A DNA stretch of 49,099 bases. Source: Pseudomonas tremae. Lineage in GTDB: Bacteria; Pseudomonadota; Gammaproteobacteria; Pseudomonadales; Pseudomonadaceae. The DNA is taken from contig NZ_LJRO01000016.1 in assembly GCF_001401155.1 (NCBI RefSeq), positions 1 through 49,099 of the forward strand. The letters run 5' to 3'. Positions 26,136 through 34,197 of the stretch are shown piece after piece. Positions within the stretch are counted from its first letter, which is position 1. The number at the start of each line of letters is the position of its first letter. The translations under genes were made by a program, and so were the position numbers. The notes under the pieces were generated by a model, which worked only from the letters and a program-made list of their open reading frames with translations, searched no databases and had not been told where the DNA came from.

Positions 26136-27281
26136 ATGAAAAAGCACGCTCTTCTCAGCACCTTTGGACTGTCTTTGATGATCAGCACCTTGACGGCACA
26201 GGCCGCACTCACTAGCGAACAAAGCAGTTTTGGACAAACGTCCGACGGCAGTGCCGTTGAAAAGTACACCTTGCGCAACAGCCACGGCATACAGGCCAGC
26301 ATCATCACCTACGGCGCGACACTGCAATCGCTGCTGGTTCCCGATAAAGCTGGCAAGGTCGACGACATCGTGCTGGGCTTCGACGATGTGAAGGGCTACC
26401 AGGACAATGGCACCGTGTATTTCGGCGCAACCATCGGTCGCTTCGGTAACCGACTGGCGGGCGGCAAGTTCAGCCTCGATGGCAAGACCTACCAGGTGCC
26501 ACTCAACGACAAGACAAACGCTCTGCACGGGGGCACCCAGGGGTTTGACAAAAGACTCTGGAAGGCAGAAGAAACCAAAACCGGTGACTCGGTCGGCGTC
26601 AAGCTGACCTACGTGTCACCGGATGGCGAGATGGGCTTCCCCGGTACATTGCGCACCGAAGTCACCTACAGCCTGAACGACAAGAATGAGCTGAAGATCG
26701 ACTACCACGCTACCACCGACAAACCGACGGTGCTGAACCTGACCAACCACAGCTATTTCAATCTGGCGGGCGCAGGCAGTGGTGATGTTCTCAAGCAGGT
26801 CGCCACCCTTCACGCTTCGCATTACACGCCGGTCAACGACAAATTGATCCCTACCGGTGAACTGCCTGCCGTGGCCGGAACCCCGATGGACTTTCTCAAG
26901 CCCACTGCGTTTGGCAAGCACATCAAGGACGACCATCAGCAACTCAAGTACGCAGAACCCAAGCAAGGCGGCTTTGACTTCAACTGGGTGCTGGACACCA
27001 AAGGTGACGTGAAGAAACTGGCTGCCGAGGTGAGCGACCCGCAATCAGGCCGTAAATTGCAGCTGTTCACCACAGAACCCGGCGTGCAGCTGTACACCGG
27101 CAACTTCCTGGATGGCACTATTCGCGGCAAGGCGGGCAATATCTATCCGCACTGGGGGGCTTTCACGCTGGAGACCCAGCATTACCCTGACGCGCCCAAT
27201 CAGCCGAAATTCCCCAGCACACGACTGGACCCGGGCAAAGCGTATACCCAGACTACCGTGTTCAAGTTTCTCGACAACTGA
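26136..27281 (+). CDS. Periplasmic aldose 1-epimerase (mutarotase)
   Basis: The 381-aa enzyme of the GalM family interconverts alpha and beta anomers of aldoses. A signal peptide ends near LTAQAALTS, so it acts in the periplasm. The family core shows LRNSHGIQASIITYGATLQS, TIGRFGNRLAGGKFSLDGK, NLTNHSYFNLAGAG with the catalytic His, and FDFNWVLD. Placed divergently from the arabinose lactonase and sharing its operators, it probably presents the right arabinose anomer to AraF. Confidence 0.93.
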   Translation: MKKHALLSTFGLSLMISTLTAQAALTSEQSSFGQTSDGSAVEKYTLRNSHGIQASIITYGATLQSLLVPDKAGKVDDIVLGFDDVKGYQDNGTVYFGATIGRFGNRLAGGKFSLDGKTYQVPLNDKTNALHGGTQGFDKRLWKAEETKTGDSVGVKLTYVSPDGEMGFPGTLRTEVTYSLNDKNELKIDYHATTDKPTVLNLTNHSYFNLAGAGSGDVLKQVATLHASHYTPVNDKLIPTGELPAVAGTPMDFLKPTAFGKHIKDDHQQLKYAEPKQGGFDFNWVLDTKGDVKKLAAEVSDPQSGRKLQLFTTEPGVQLYTGNFLDGTIRGKAGNIYPHWGAFTLETQHYPDAPNQPKFPSTRLDPGKAYTQTTVFKFLDN

Positions 27282-27292
27282 GGCTTGGCGTT

Positions 27293-27321
27293 GCGCAGCC
27301 CTTGAATGCCAAGGGCTGCGC
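27293..27321. terminator. Hairpin between convergent galM and the zinc-binding protein gene
   Basis: The 11-base arms GCGCAGCCCTT/AAGGGCTGCGC with a seven-base loop form a strong stem between two convergent genes. Only a weak T stretch follows on the plus strand, so it is a likely but not classic bidirectional terminator. Confidence 0.6.
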
Positions 27322-27332
27322 GCACTGAGGTT

Positions 27333-28229
27333 TTACTGATTGCGTTTCATCGCAGTGGTAAGGGTGTCGACGTTGTAGCGAAACATCTTCGCGTAAGTCG
27401 GCGCAGGACCATCAGCAGGCGACAGGGCCTCGACGTACAGCTCACCACCAGGCTGAGCACCACTGGCTTCGGCGATCTGCTTGACCAGACGCGGGTCGCT
27501 GGAGTTTTCGAAGAAATAAGCGCTGACGTGTTCGGCCTTGATCTGGCGGATCAGTTTCGATACATCCGCTGCCGATGCCTCGGACTCGGTTGACAGGCCC
27601 AGCGGCGACAGGAACTTCACGCCGTAGGCATCACCAAAGTAACCGAACGCATCATGCGAAGTGAGAATTTTGCGCTTGGCCGCCGGAACCAACTGGATCT
27701 GGTCGCGGGCATAGGTATCGAGTTGCTGCAGTTCGACGATGTAGCGATCACCATTAGCCTGATAGACGCTCGCCCCTTCCGGATCGGCTTTTTTCAACGC
27801 GGCAACAATGTTGCGAACATAAATCACCCCATTGGCTGCACTGTTCCACGCGTGCGGGTCGACGATGCTCTTGCCGTCTTCATCCATGCTGCGGGTCTTG
27901 ATACCCTGGGACAGCACGACGGGCTGCCCTTTATAGCCCGACGCCTTGATCAACCGGTCCATCCAGCCTTCCAGATGCAGACCACTGACAAACGCCAGAT
28001 CAGCGTTTTTCAACGCTTGCGCGTCGCTTGGCGTTGGCTCGTAGACGTGCGGATCGCCATTCGGGCCGATCAGGGATTTGACGTGTACGCGATCACCACC
28101 GACGGTACTGACCATATCGGCAATAACCGTGAACGACGCCACCGCCTCAAGCGGCTTGGCCTGAGCCAGGCTGGCGAATGCCGACAGCGCCAGTGCAGCC
28201 ATAGAACTCAATAACATCAATCGTTTCAT
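27333..28229 (-). CDS. Zinc-type metal ABC transporter substrate-binding lipid-free protein (ZnuA/TroA family)
   Basis: The 298-aa periplasmic protein starts at ATG 28229 (AAAGG upstream). The open frame runs much further up but covers the permease gene. Its signal peptide ends near LAQAKPLE. Metal ligands can be placed at His61 (GDPHVYEP), His126 (DPHAWNS) and His192 (TSHDAFGYF). Having His at the third place is the zinc form; manganese-binding relatives have Glu there. The usual His-rich loop of ZnuA is reduced to SMDEDGKSIV. The Zur-like boxes upstream of the operon agree with zinc. Confidence 0.88.
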   Translation of the reverse strand: MKRLMLLSSMAALALSAFASLAQAKPLEAVASFTVIADMVSTVGGDRVHVKSLIGPNGDPHVYEPTPSDAQALKNADLAFVSGLHLEGWMDRLIKASGYKGQPVVLSQGIKTRSMDEDGKSIVDPHAWNSAANGVIYVRNIVAALKKADPEGASVYQANGDRYIVELQQLDTYARDQIQLVPAAKRKILTSHDAFGYFGDAYGVKFLSPLGLSTESEASAADVSKLIRQIKAEHVSAYFFENSSDPRLVKQIAEASGAQPGGELYVEALSPADGPAPTYAKMFRYNVDTLTTAMKRNQ

Positions 28230-28240
28230 GACATACCTTT

Positions 28241-29110
28241 TCAATGAGCCAGGTGAGGTTTGGGAAACAGTCGACGTACGATGCCCGTGCGCCCGAATAA
28301 CAGGGACACGCCATAGAACGCACTCGCGGTGAGGACGATGGCCGGCCCGGAGGCGACGCCAACGTGGTAGGAAACGATCAGCCCGATCAGGCCGGACAAT
28401 GTGGCCAGCAGTGTCGAAATCACCATCAGGCCGCTCAGCGAGTTGGTCCAGAAGCGGGCAGCGGTCGCGGGCAGCATCATCATGCCCACTGCCATCAAGG
28501 TGCCCAGCGCCTGAAAGCCTGCCACCAGATTCAGCACCACCAGCAGCAGAAACAGCACGTGATATAACGATCCGCGCCCACCTACAGCGCGCAGAAACCC
28601 CGGATCGAAACACTCCAGAACCAGCGGACGATAGATCACGGCCAACAGCACCAGCGTGAAAGAGGCAATGCTGCCGACCATGTAGATGGCAGTGTCATCA
28701 ATGGCCAGAATGGTGCCGAACAGCACATGCAACAGATCGACGCTGGAACCATGCAGCGAGACGATCAGCACGCCGGCAGCCAGCGAGGTCAGATAGAAAC
28801 TGGCAAAGCTGGCGTCCTCACGAAGCGAGGTCAGTCGGCTGACCAGCCCCGACAGCAAGGCAACTGCCAGCCCGGCGATCAACCCGCCAAAGCCCATGGC
28901 AGGTAACGACAGCCCGGCGACCATGAAGCCTACCGCAGCCCCCGGCAGGACAGCGTGACTCATGGCATCGCCCACCAGGCTCATGCGCCGCAGCATCAAC
29001 AGCACGCCTACCGGGCCGGAGCCTATCCCCAGGGCCAGACACGCCACCAGCGCACGACGCATGAAGCCGAACTCGATAAACGGTTCGACGACCAGGCTAT
29101 AAAGCATCAT
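28241..29110 (-). CDS. Metal ABC transporter permease (ZnuB/MntB family)
   Basis: The 289-aa ABC-3 family membrane protein has about eight hydrophobic segments and the typical stretch LRRMSLVGDAMSHAVLPGAA near residues 40-60. Its ATG overlaps the ATPase stop by four bases (ATGA), and it ends 11 bp before the binding-protein gene. It carries zinc, and perhaps manganese, across the inner membrane. Confidence 0.9.
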   Translation of the reverse strand: MMLYSLVVEPFIEFGFMRRALVACLALGIGSGPVGVLLMLRRMSLVGDAMSHAVLPGAAVGFMVAGLSLPAMGFGGLIAGLAVALLSGLVSRLTSLREDASFASFYLTSLAAGVLIVSLHGSSVDLLHVLFGTILAIDDTAIYMVGSIASFTLVLLAVIYRPLVLECFDPGFLRAVGGRGSLYHVLFLLLVVLNLVAGFQALGTLMAVGMMMLPATAARFWTNSLSGLMVISTLLATLSGLIGLIVSYHVGVASGPAIVLTASAFYGVSLLFGRTGIVRRLFPKPHLAH

Positions 29111-29856
29111 GAATGCTCTTCCTCGGCATCACACAGCATTGCGTCCGGGCTCCAGTACTCCGCCATGTTGCGCGCCTTGCGCAGGTTGGCAACGCTGAGC
29201 ACATCGGCGGTTTCGCCCCACGCAATGGCTTCACGGGCCATCAACAAGGTCTGCGGAAAGTGCTGACGCACCTGATCGATGTCGTGCAGCACAGCGATCA
29301 CTGTGCGCCCCTGCCCATGCCAGACGCGTACTAGCTCCAGCAGATCGCGGGTGGTACGTGCGTCGATGGCAGTAAATGGCTCGTCGAGCAGGATCACCGA
29401 TGCGTCCTGCAGCAACAGCCGAGCAAACAGCACGCGCTGGAACTGTCCCGACGACAGCGAGCCGACGCTGCGCTTTTCAAAACCTTCCAGCCCGACAGTG
29501 CGCAGCGCATCCTGGGTCAGCGTGGCGTGATGGCGCGTGAGCCCGCGGAACGGGCCGACGCTGTGCCACGCACCCATCGCCACCGTGTCGGCAACACTCA
29601 ACGGGAAACTCCGGTCGATTTCAGCCGCCTGAGGCAGATAGCCGATAGTGCGTGTAGCCAGGCGCCCCCGGTCGACATGCCCCTGGGCGGGTTTCATGGT
29701 CCCGGCAATGGCCTTGATCAGGGTTGATTTACCCGCGCCGTTAGGCCCGACGATAGCGGTAAGACTGCCTGCCTCGAAGCGTCCGCTGATGTGATGCACA
29801 GCAGGACGACGCTCGTACGCCACAGTCAGATTTTCCAGCGCAATCGCGGCACTCAC
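29107..29856 (-). CDS. Metal ABC transporter ATP-binding protein (ZnuC family)
   Basis: The 249-aa ABC ATPase has Walker A GPNGAGKST at residues 37-45, Q-loop GYLPQAAEID, signature LSSGQFQRVLFARLL and Walker B VILLDEPF. The start is taken as GTG 29856, because VSAAIALENLTVAYERRPAV is a natural beginning and the GTGA overlaps the stop of a small ORF. An open frame to 30033 would add an unrelated N-terminus. Confidence 0.88.
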   Translation of the reverse strand: MSAAIALENLTVAYERRPAVHHISGRFEAGSLTAIVGPNGAGKSTLIKAIAGTMKPAQGHVDRGRLATRTIGYLPQAAEIDRSFPLSVADTVAMGAWHSVGPFRGLTRHHATLTQDALRTVGLEGFEKRSVGSLSSGQFQRVLFARLLLQDASVILLDEPFTAIDARTTRDLLELVRVWHGQGRTVIAVLHDIDQVRQHFPQTLLMAREAIAWGETADVLSVANLRKARNMAEYWSPDAMLCDAEEEHS

Positions 29857-29984
29857 GGAATGGCCACCGACCAGCCGATTGCCAGCCATAGCAGCGTCAG
29901 TATCGCCAGCGAAAACAGAACACGCTTCCAGGCGGATAGCGCCAGAGCAGAACCTGCGATTGAAGGAGAAGAAGAGGATTTCAC
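29853..29984 (-). CDS. 43-aa single-span membrane protein heading the zinc operon
   Basis: GTG at 29984 opens a short frame. It starts VKSSSSPSIAGSALALSAWK, has a clear membrane helix (RVLFSLAILTLLWLAIGWSV), and its TGA overlaps the ATPase GTG. An AGGTTG lies upstream. The neat overlap and the hydrophobic helix argue for a real gene, possibly an accessory subunit of the importer. It is too short for ordinary annotation and I recognise no family. Confidence 0.5.
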   Translation of the reverse strand: MKSSSSPSIAGSALALSAWKRVLFSLAILTLLWLAIGWSVAIP

Positions 29985-30006
29985 GCGCGGGCAACCTGCA
30001 ATTATT

Positions 30007-30021
30007 TGTTACAGTATTACA
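30007..30021. promoter_or_regulatory. Zur-like box 1
   Basis: TGTTACAGTATTACA differs at two places from the Zur consensus TGTTATANTATAACA. It lies 23 bp upstream of the 43-aa ORF that heads the zinc operon. Confidence 0.6.
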
Positions 30022-30037
30022 TACCAGATTCAAACAT

Positions 30038-30052
30038 CGTTATAAAATAACA
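30038..30052. promoter_or_regulatory. Zur-like box 2
   Basis: CGTTATAAAATAACA keeps the palindromic core GTTAT-N3-ATAAC and also differs at two places from TGTTATANTATAACA. Two such sites 16 bp apart before a zinc-type importer strongly suggest Zur control. Confidence 0.68.
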
Positions 30053-30152
30053 TTTAAGTTCGCATTCGCCTCTTCGCCTTATCGGCCCTGCATGGATCGA
30101 CCTTCGGTCTGATCCGGGTATCGACGCTTGAGTCTGCATCGGCAACTCTATA

Positions 30153-30168
30153 CTGTACATACAAACAG
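30153..30168 (+). promoter_or_regulatory. LexA (SOS) box before the radical SAM gene
   Basis: CTGTACATACAAACAG is an exact CTGT-N8-ACAG site, set in TACTGT...ACAGTT like the E. coli consensus. It ends 14 bp before the ATG at 30183, so LexA would block this promoter. Confidence 0.82.
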
Positions 30169-30182
30169 TTAAGGGGCATGCC

Positions 30183-31403
30183 ATGCAGCTCATCGACAAG
30201 CTCAGCATTCTGGCGGACGCCGCCAAGTACGATGCGTCGTGCGCCAGCAGCGGAGCGCCCAAACGCAGTTCCCAGGACAAGAGCGGGCTCGGCTCTACCA
30301 ACGGCATGGGTATCTGTCACAGCTATACGCCGGATGGGCGCTGCGTGTCGCTGCTGAAAATCCTCCTGACCAACTTCTGCCTGTACGACTGCCAGTATTG
30401 CGTCAACAGGCGCTCCAGCGACGTTCCTCGCGCGCGCTTCACGCCTGAGGAAGTGGTCACCCTGACGCTCGACTTCTACCGTCGCAATTGCGTAAGCGGG
30501 CTGTTCCTGAGCTCCGGAATCATTCGCTCGGCTGACTACACCATGGAGCAACTGGTCGAAGTAGCTCGGTTGTTGCGGGAAGTGCACGAATTTCGCGGCT
30601 ACATTCACCTCAAGACCATCCCTGACGCCGACCCCGCGCTGATTGAAAAAGCCGGTCGCTATGCAGATCGTCTGAGCGTGAATATCGAACTGCCCACCGA
30701 CCTCAGCCTGCAGACCTTGGCGCCGGAAAAAGACGTGGCCTCCATTAAAAAGGCCATGCAGACCATTTACACCGGCGAACAGACGGTGCGCAATGAACCG
30801 CGCGCTCCGCGCTTTGCACCTGCCGGGCAAAGCACCCAGATGATCGTCGGCGCCGATGCCACCGACGACAGCACCATCCTGCACAGTACCCAGTCGCTGT
30901 ACAGCAACTTCAAACTGCGCCGGGTCTATTATTCGGCGTTCAGCCCGATCCCCAACAGTCCCGACAGCGTGCCGCTGGCCGCGCCACCGTTGATGCGCGA
31001 ACACCGGCTGTATCAGGCTGACTTCCTGTTGCGCGGGTATGGTTTTACCGCTGGCGAACTGCTGAATGGGCCGGGCGATCTTGCTCTGGACATCGACCCC
31101 AAGCTGGCGTGGGCGCTGGGCAATCGCCAGGTGTTCCCACTGGACCTGAACAAGGCCGACCCGGCATTGATCGCCAGGGTGCCGGGCATAGGCATCCGGA
31201 CTACCCAGCGACTCGTCGAACTGCGCAGGCAGCGGCGCATTCGCTACGAAGACCTGACCCGCATGCGCTGCGTGCTGGCCAAGGCCAAGCCCTTCATCAT
31301 CACCAGCGACTATCATCCGCCGCAGGCTGAGACCACCAGTGAATTCCTGCACCATCAGTTGCGGGACCGGCCGCAGCCTCAGCAAATGGGGCTCTGGGGA
31401 TGA
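30183..31403 (+). CDS. Putative DNA modification/repair radical SAM protein
   Basis: The 406-aa protein has a radical SAM cluster motif C66-x3-C70-x2-C73 (NFCLYDCQYC). It carries a helix-hairpin-helix DNA-binding segment near residues 320-350 (LIARVPGIGIRTTQRLVELR). This pairing is the family described as a DNA modification/repair radical SAM protein linked to a uracil-glycosylase-type partner. AAGGGG lies upstream of the ATG. It is SOS-boxed and overlaps its partner gene (ATGA). The exact reaction is unknown. Confidence 0.9.
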   Translation: MQLIDKLSILADAAKYDASCASSGAPKRSSQDKSGLGSTNGMGICHSYTPDGRCVSLLKILLTNFCLYDCQYCVNRRSSDVPRARFTPEEVVTLTLDFYRRNCVSGLFLSSGIIRSADYTMEQLVEVARLLREVHEFRGYIHLKTIPDADPALIEKAGRYADRLSVNIELPTDLSLQTLAPEKDVASIKKAMQTIYTGEQTVRNEPRAPRFAPAGQSTQMIVGADATDDSTILHSTQSLYSNFKLRRVYYSAFSPIPNSPDSVPLAAPPLMREHRLYQADFLLRGYGFTAGELLNGPGDLALDIDPKLAWALGNRQVFPLDLNKADPALIARVPGIGIRTTQRLVELRRQRRIRYEDLTRMRCVLAKAKPFIITSDYHPPQAETTSEFLHHQLRDRPQPQQMGLWG

Positions 31404-32239
31404 TTTGCCTTGATTGCGACGATCTTTTCGACACGTGGCGGCTGCAGGCGCGCTGGTTACTGAGCCATCAGATAGACCCCAGCCAGGTCAGTTGGAAATC
31501 ACCCGACGCTACAGATTTGTTCGGCAGCGAAGAAGAATACCCCAAGGAGTCCGGCCCGTTTCAGGCCCGTGTTCCGCTGGAATTGCTGCAGTTGCTGGAG
31601 AGCACCTCACGCTATCGCGGCGAGCAGCGCTGGAGCCTGCTGTACGAAGTGCTGTGGCGTGTTACCCACGGCGACCGCACCGCCATGATGGCTGGCGACA
31701 GGCTGGGCAGTGAATTGCATCGCAGGCTCAAGTCGGTGCGCCGCGAGGCCCATCACCTGCATGCCTTTCTGCGCTTCGTAGCGTTACCGCCTACCGACAA
31801 TGACGCTGCGCTCATGCGCCCGCAATACGTGGCCTGGCATGAACCGGCTCATGACATTCTGCTCAGTGCCAGCGAACACTTCATCGGCCGCATGGGCCAG
31901 CATCGCTGGATGATTGCCACTCCGCAAGATGGTGTGTACTACGACGGCAAGCAGTTGATCCACGAACGTCGTTGCCCGCAAGCGTGGCAAACCATGGCCC
32001 GGCACGTCGAAGATCCGCACGGCGAGTTGTGGCTCACGTACTACAGCCATATCTTCAACCCTGCGCGCCTGAACCCCAAGGTCATGGAGGGTCATTTCCC
32101 TTCGCGTTTCTGGAAAAACCTGCCTGAAGGCCCTTTGATTCCGGCGCTGATCACCCAAGCGCGGACCGGCAAGCAACGCGACGGTCAGGCCAGCGATATT
32201 GCCGCCCGGCGTGGCAAGAAGATTGCAATCAAGGAATGA
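31400..32239 (+). CDS. DUF4130 family DNA metabolism protein, partner of the radical SAM protein
   Basis: The 279-aa protein starts MICLDCDDLFDTWRLQARWL. It belongs to the family nearly always coupled with the upstream radical SAM protein (RMGQHRWMIATPQDGVYYDG and TYYSHIFNPARLNPKVMEGH are typical). In many bacteria it is fused to a C-terminal uracil-DNA-glycosylase domain. Here it stops after the basic tail AARRGKKIAIKE, so that domain is absent and no separate gene for it follows. It is inferred to share SOS induction with the upstream gene. Confidence 0.88.
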   Translation: MICLDCDDLFDTWRLQARWLLSHQIDPSQVSWKSPDATDLFGSEEEYPKESGPFQARVPLELLQLLESTSRYRGEQRWSLLYEVLWRVTHGDRTAMMAGDRLGSELHRRLKSVRREAHHLHAFLRFVALPPTDNDAALMRPQYVAWHEPAHDILLSASEHFIGRMGQHRWMIATPQDGVYYDGKQLIHERRCPQAWQTMARHVEDPHGELWLTYYSHIFNPARLNPKVMEGHFPSRFWKNLPEGPLIPALITQARTGKQRDGQASDIAARRGKKIAIKE

Positions 32240-32308
32240 ATGCCTTGCCGCAGTGGCCCTCGGCACCAAATCCCAAGACTGTCTAGCCTGGAGCAACGCC
32301 CGGCACGC

Positions 32309-33151
32309 TTACAGTGAAACCTGCCCTTCGATACAGGTTACGGTCGAACCGCCCACCCAGATATCGTCACCAACACGCTGGACAGATACGCGGCCCTTGC
32401 GACCGAGCGCGGTACCCTGGCTGGCTGTATAGCTGTCAGGTGCCAGCCCCTCGTCCAGAAACCAGCGAGCGAGTCCGGCATTGAGGCTGCCAGTCACAGG
32501 GTCTTCGGCCATGCCGTCGCCCGGAATAAAAGCGCGAACTTCGAACTGTGCCTCGTCCCCGTCCACTGCGGTGTCCCAAGGCGCGATAACGCCGAGCTTC
32601 AATCCTTTCAATAGCGTGTAGTCCGGTTGTAGTGCCAGTACGCTGGCACGATCTGCCAACCTGAACGCGACCCAACCGGGGCCGTTATCTACCCAGCGAG
32701 CATCCAGAATCTCCCCCGGACCAAGCTTCATGCCAAGGCGAATCTGCTCGATAAGCCCGGCGTCTACTGCGCCGTAACGCAGCAAAGGCGGCGCTGTAAA
32801 TGCCAACCCGCTGCCCTCGCGTCGAATGCGCACCAGGCCAATCCCGCATTCCTGGATGATCTCCTTGCCACGCGCCACGCCACCGCCTTCGAGCCACGCG
32901 TGACAACTGCCCAGCGTGGGGTGACCTGCAAACGGAAGCTCTCGAAGGGTCGTGAAGATGCGCGCGCGATAGTCAGCACGCGGGTCAGTCGGTTTGAGCA
33001 AAAACGTAGTCTCACTCAGGTTGGTCCAGCGGGCAAACGCAGCCATCTGGTCGTCGCTCAGCCCGTCAGCCCCCAACACCACCGCCAGGGGGTTACCAAG
33101 CAAAGGCTGGTCGCTGAACACATCCAGTTGTTTGAAATGAAACGAGCGCAT
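32309..33151 (-). CDS. PhzF family isomerase-like protein
   Basis: The 280-aa protein resembles the phenazine enzyme PhzF and diaminopimelate epimerase. The start MRSFHFKQLDVFSDQPLLGN, the catalytic Glu in NLSETTFLL, RELPFAGHPTLGSCHAWL and the C-terminal EDPVTGSLNAGLARW are all family hallmarks. No phenazine genes are nearby, so the substrate is unknown. The ATG at 33151 fits the family, and the open frame beyond it is ignored. Confidence 0.9.
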   Translation of the reverse strand: MRSFHFKQLDVFSDQPLLGNPLAVVLGADGLSDDQMAAFARWTNLSETTFLLKPTDPRADYRARIFTTLRELPFAGHPTLGSCHAWLEGGGVARGKEIIQECGIGLVRIRREGSGLAFTAPPLLRYGAVDAGLIEQIRLGMKLGPGEILDARWVDNGPGWVAFRLADRASVLALQPDYTLLKGLKLGVIAPWDTAVDGDEAQFEVRAFIPGDGMAEDPVTGSLNAGLARWFLDEGLAPDSYTASQGTALGRKGRVSVQRVGDDIWVGGSTVTCIEGQVSL

Positions 33152-33305
33152 CGAAGCTTCCTTGGCAAGGCGATAAAGGTTAAAGGTTGCCACGAGTGCC
33201 GGGCGCTGGACAATGGCCCTTTGAACCAACGCTTCCCAGAGTGCGCCTGCCTGCTAATCTCGCAGGAACAGAGCCCGGATAATATTGCTCATTCGAGGTT
33301 TCAAG

Positions 33306-34160
33306 ATGCTCGACAGTACAACCCGCAGTCAGCTTGAAACGCTTTGCGAGGCGATGACCGACAAGGCGTTTCTGGTCGTTACCGGCGCTGGCATCAGCAC
33401 CGCATCCGGCATCCCGGATTACCGCGACAAGGATGGCGTACGCCGTGGCAAGCAACCCATGATGTATCAGGAATTCGTCGGCAACCCTGCTGCGCGCCAA
33501 CGTTACTGGGCACGAGCGATGCTTGGCTGGCCGCGTATCCGCGCGGCACAGCCCAACGCGGCGCATCAGGCGCTGGCTGCACTGCAGGCTGCTAATGTCG
33601 TCAACAGCCTGATCACTCAGAATGTCGATGCCTTGCATACTCAGGCCGGGAGTCAGGACGTCATCGAACTGCACGGCAGCCTGCACCGCGTGCTGTGTCT
33701 GGATTGTCAGCAACGGATGGACCGGGCGGCGATTCAGGAGCAGTTATTGCTGCAGAATCCGTATCTGTCCGGCGTCCATGCGACACAGGCCCCGGACGGC
33801 GATACGCTGCTGGACCCTGCCTTCGAGGCCGGTTTCACAGTACCCGCCTGTATGTACTGCCAAGGCGAGCGGCTCAAGCCGGACGTGGTGTTCTTTGGCG
33901 AAAACGTCGCTCCACAAACCGCTGCCAGTGCAACATCGAGCGTGGAGCAGGCTGACGGGTTGCTGGTCGTGGGCAGCTCACTGATGGCCTGGTCGGCTTT
34001 CCGGCTGTGCAAAGCCATGGTCGAACAAGGTAAACCGGTCATTGCCATCAACCACGGCAAGACCCGCGCAGATGAACTGCTGCACATGAAAATCGAAGCA
34101 TCCTGCGAGCAGGTCTTGCCGTGGCTCGCCGATCAACTGATCAATCGACAGGCTCTGTAG
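33306..34160 (+). CDS. Sir2 family NAD-dependent protein deacylase
   Basis: The 284-aa sirtuin has TGAGISTASGIPDYRD at residues 26-41, QNVDALH near 105-111 and the catalytic His123 in IELHGSL. A zinc site is formed by Cys131-x2-Cys134 and PACMYC, followed by KPDVVFFGENV. GAGGT seven bases before ATG 33306 fixes the start. The class II-like pattern (QNVDxLH...ELHG, then VVFFGE) suggests a SIRT4-like deacylase. Confidence 0.92.
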   Translation: MLDSTTRSQLETLCEAMTDKAFLVVTGAGISTASGIPDYRDKDGVRRGKQPMMYQEFVGNPAARQRYWARAMLGWPRIRAAQPNAAHQALAALQAANVVNSLITQNVDALHTQAGSQDVIELHGSLHRVLCLDCQQRMDRAAIQEQLLLQNPYLSGVHATQAPDGDTLLDPAFEAGFTVPACMYCQGERLKPDVVFFGENVAPQTAASATSSVEQADGLLVVGSSLMAWSAFRLCKAMVEQGKPVIAINHGKTRADELLHMKIEASCEQVLPWLADQLINRQAL

Positions 34161-34197
34161 GAAAAGCCGACGAGCACAGTCATTGCAAGTCTAGAGC

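Noticed and set aside
30054..31385. 443-codon minus-strand ORF opposite the radical SAM gene
   Set aside because: The opposite strand holds a gene with full radical SAM and HhH motifs and an SOS promoter. The frame also overruns the Zur/LexA intergenic region.
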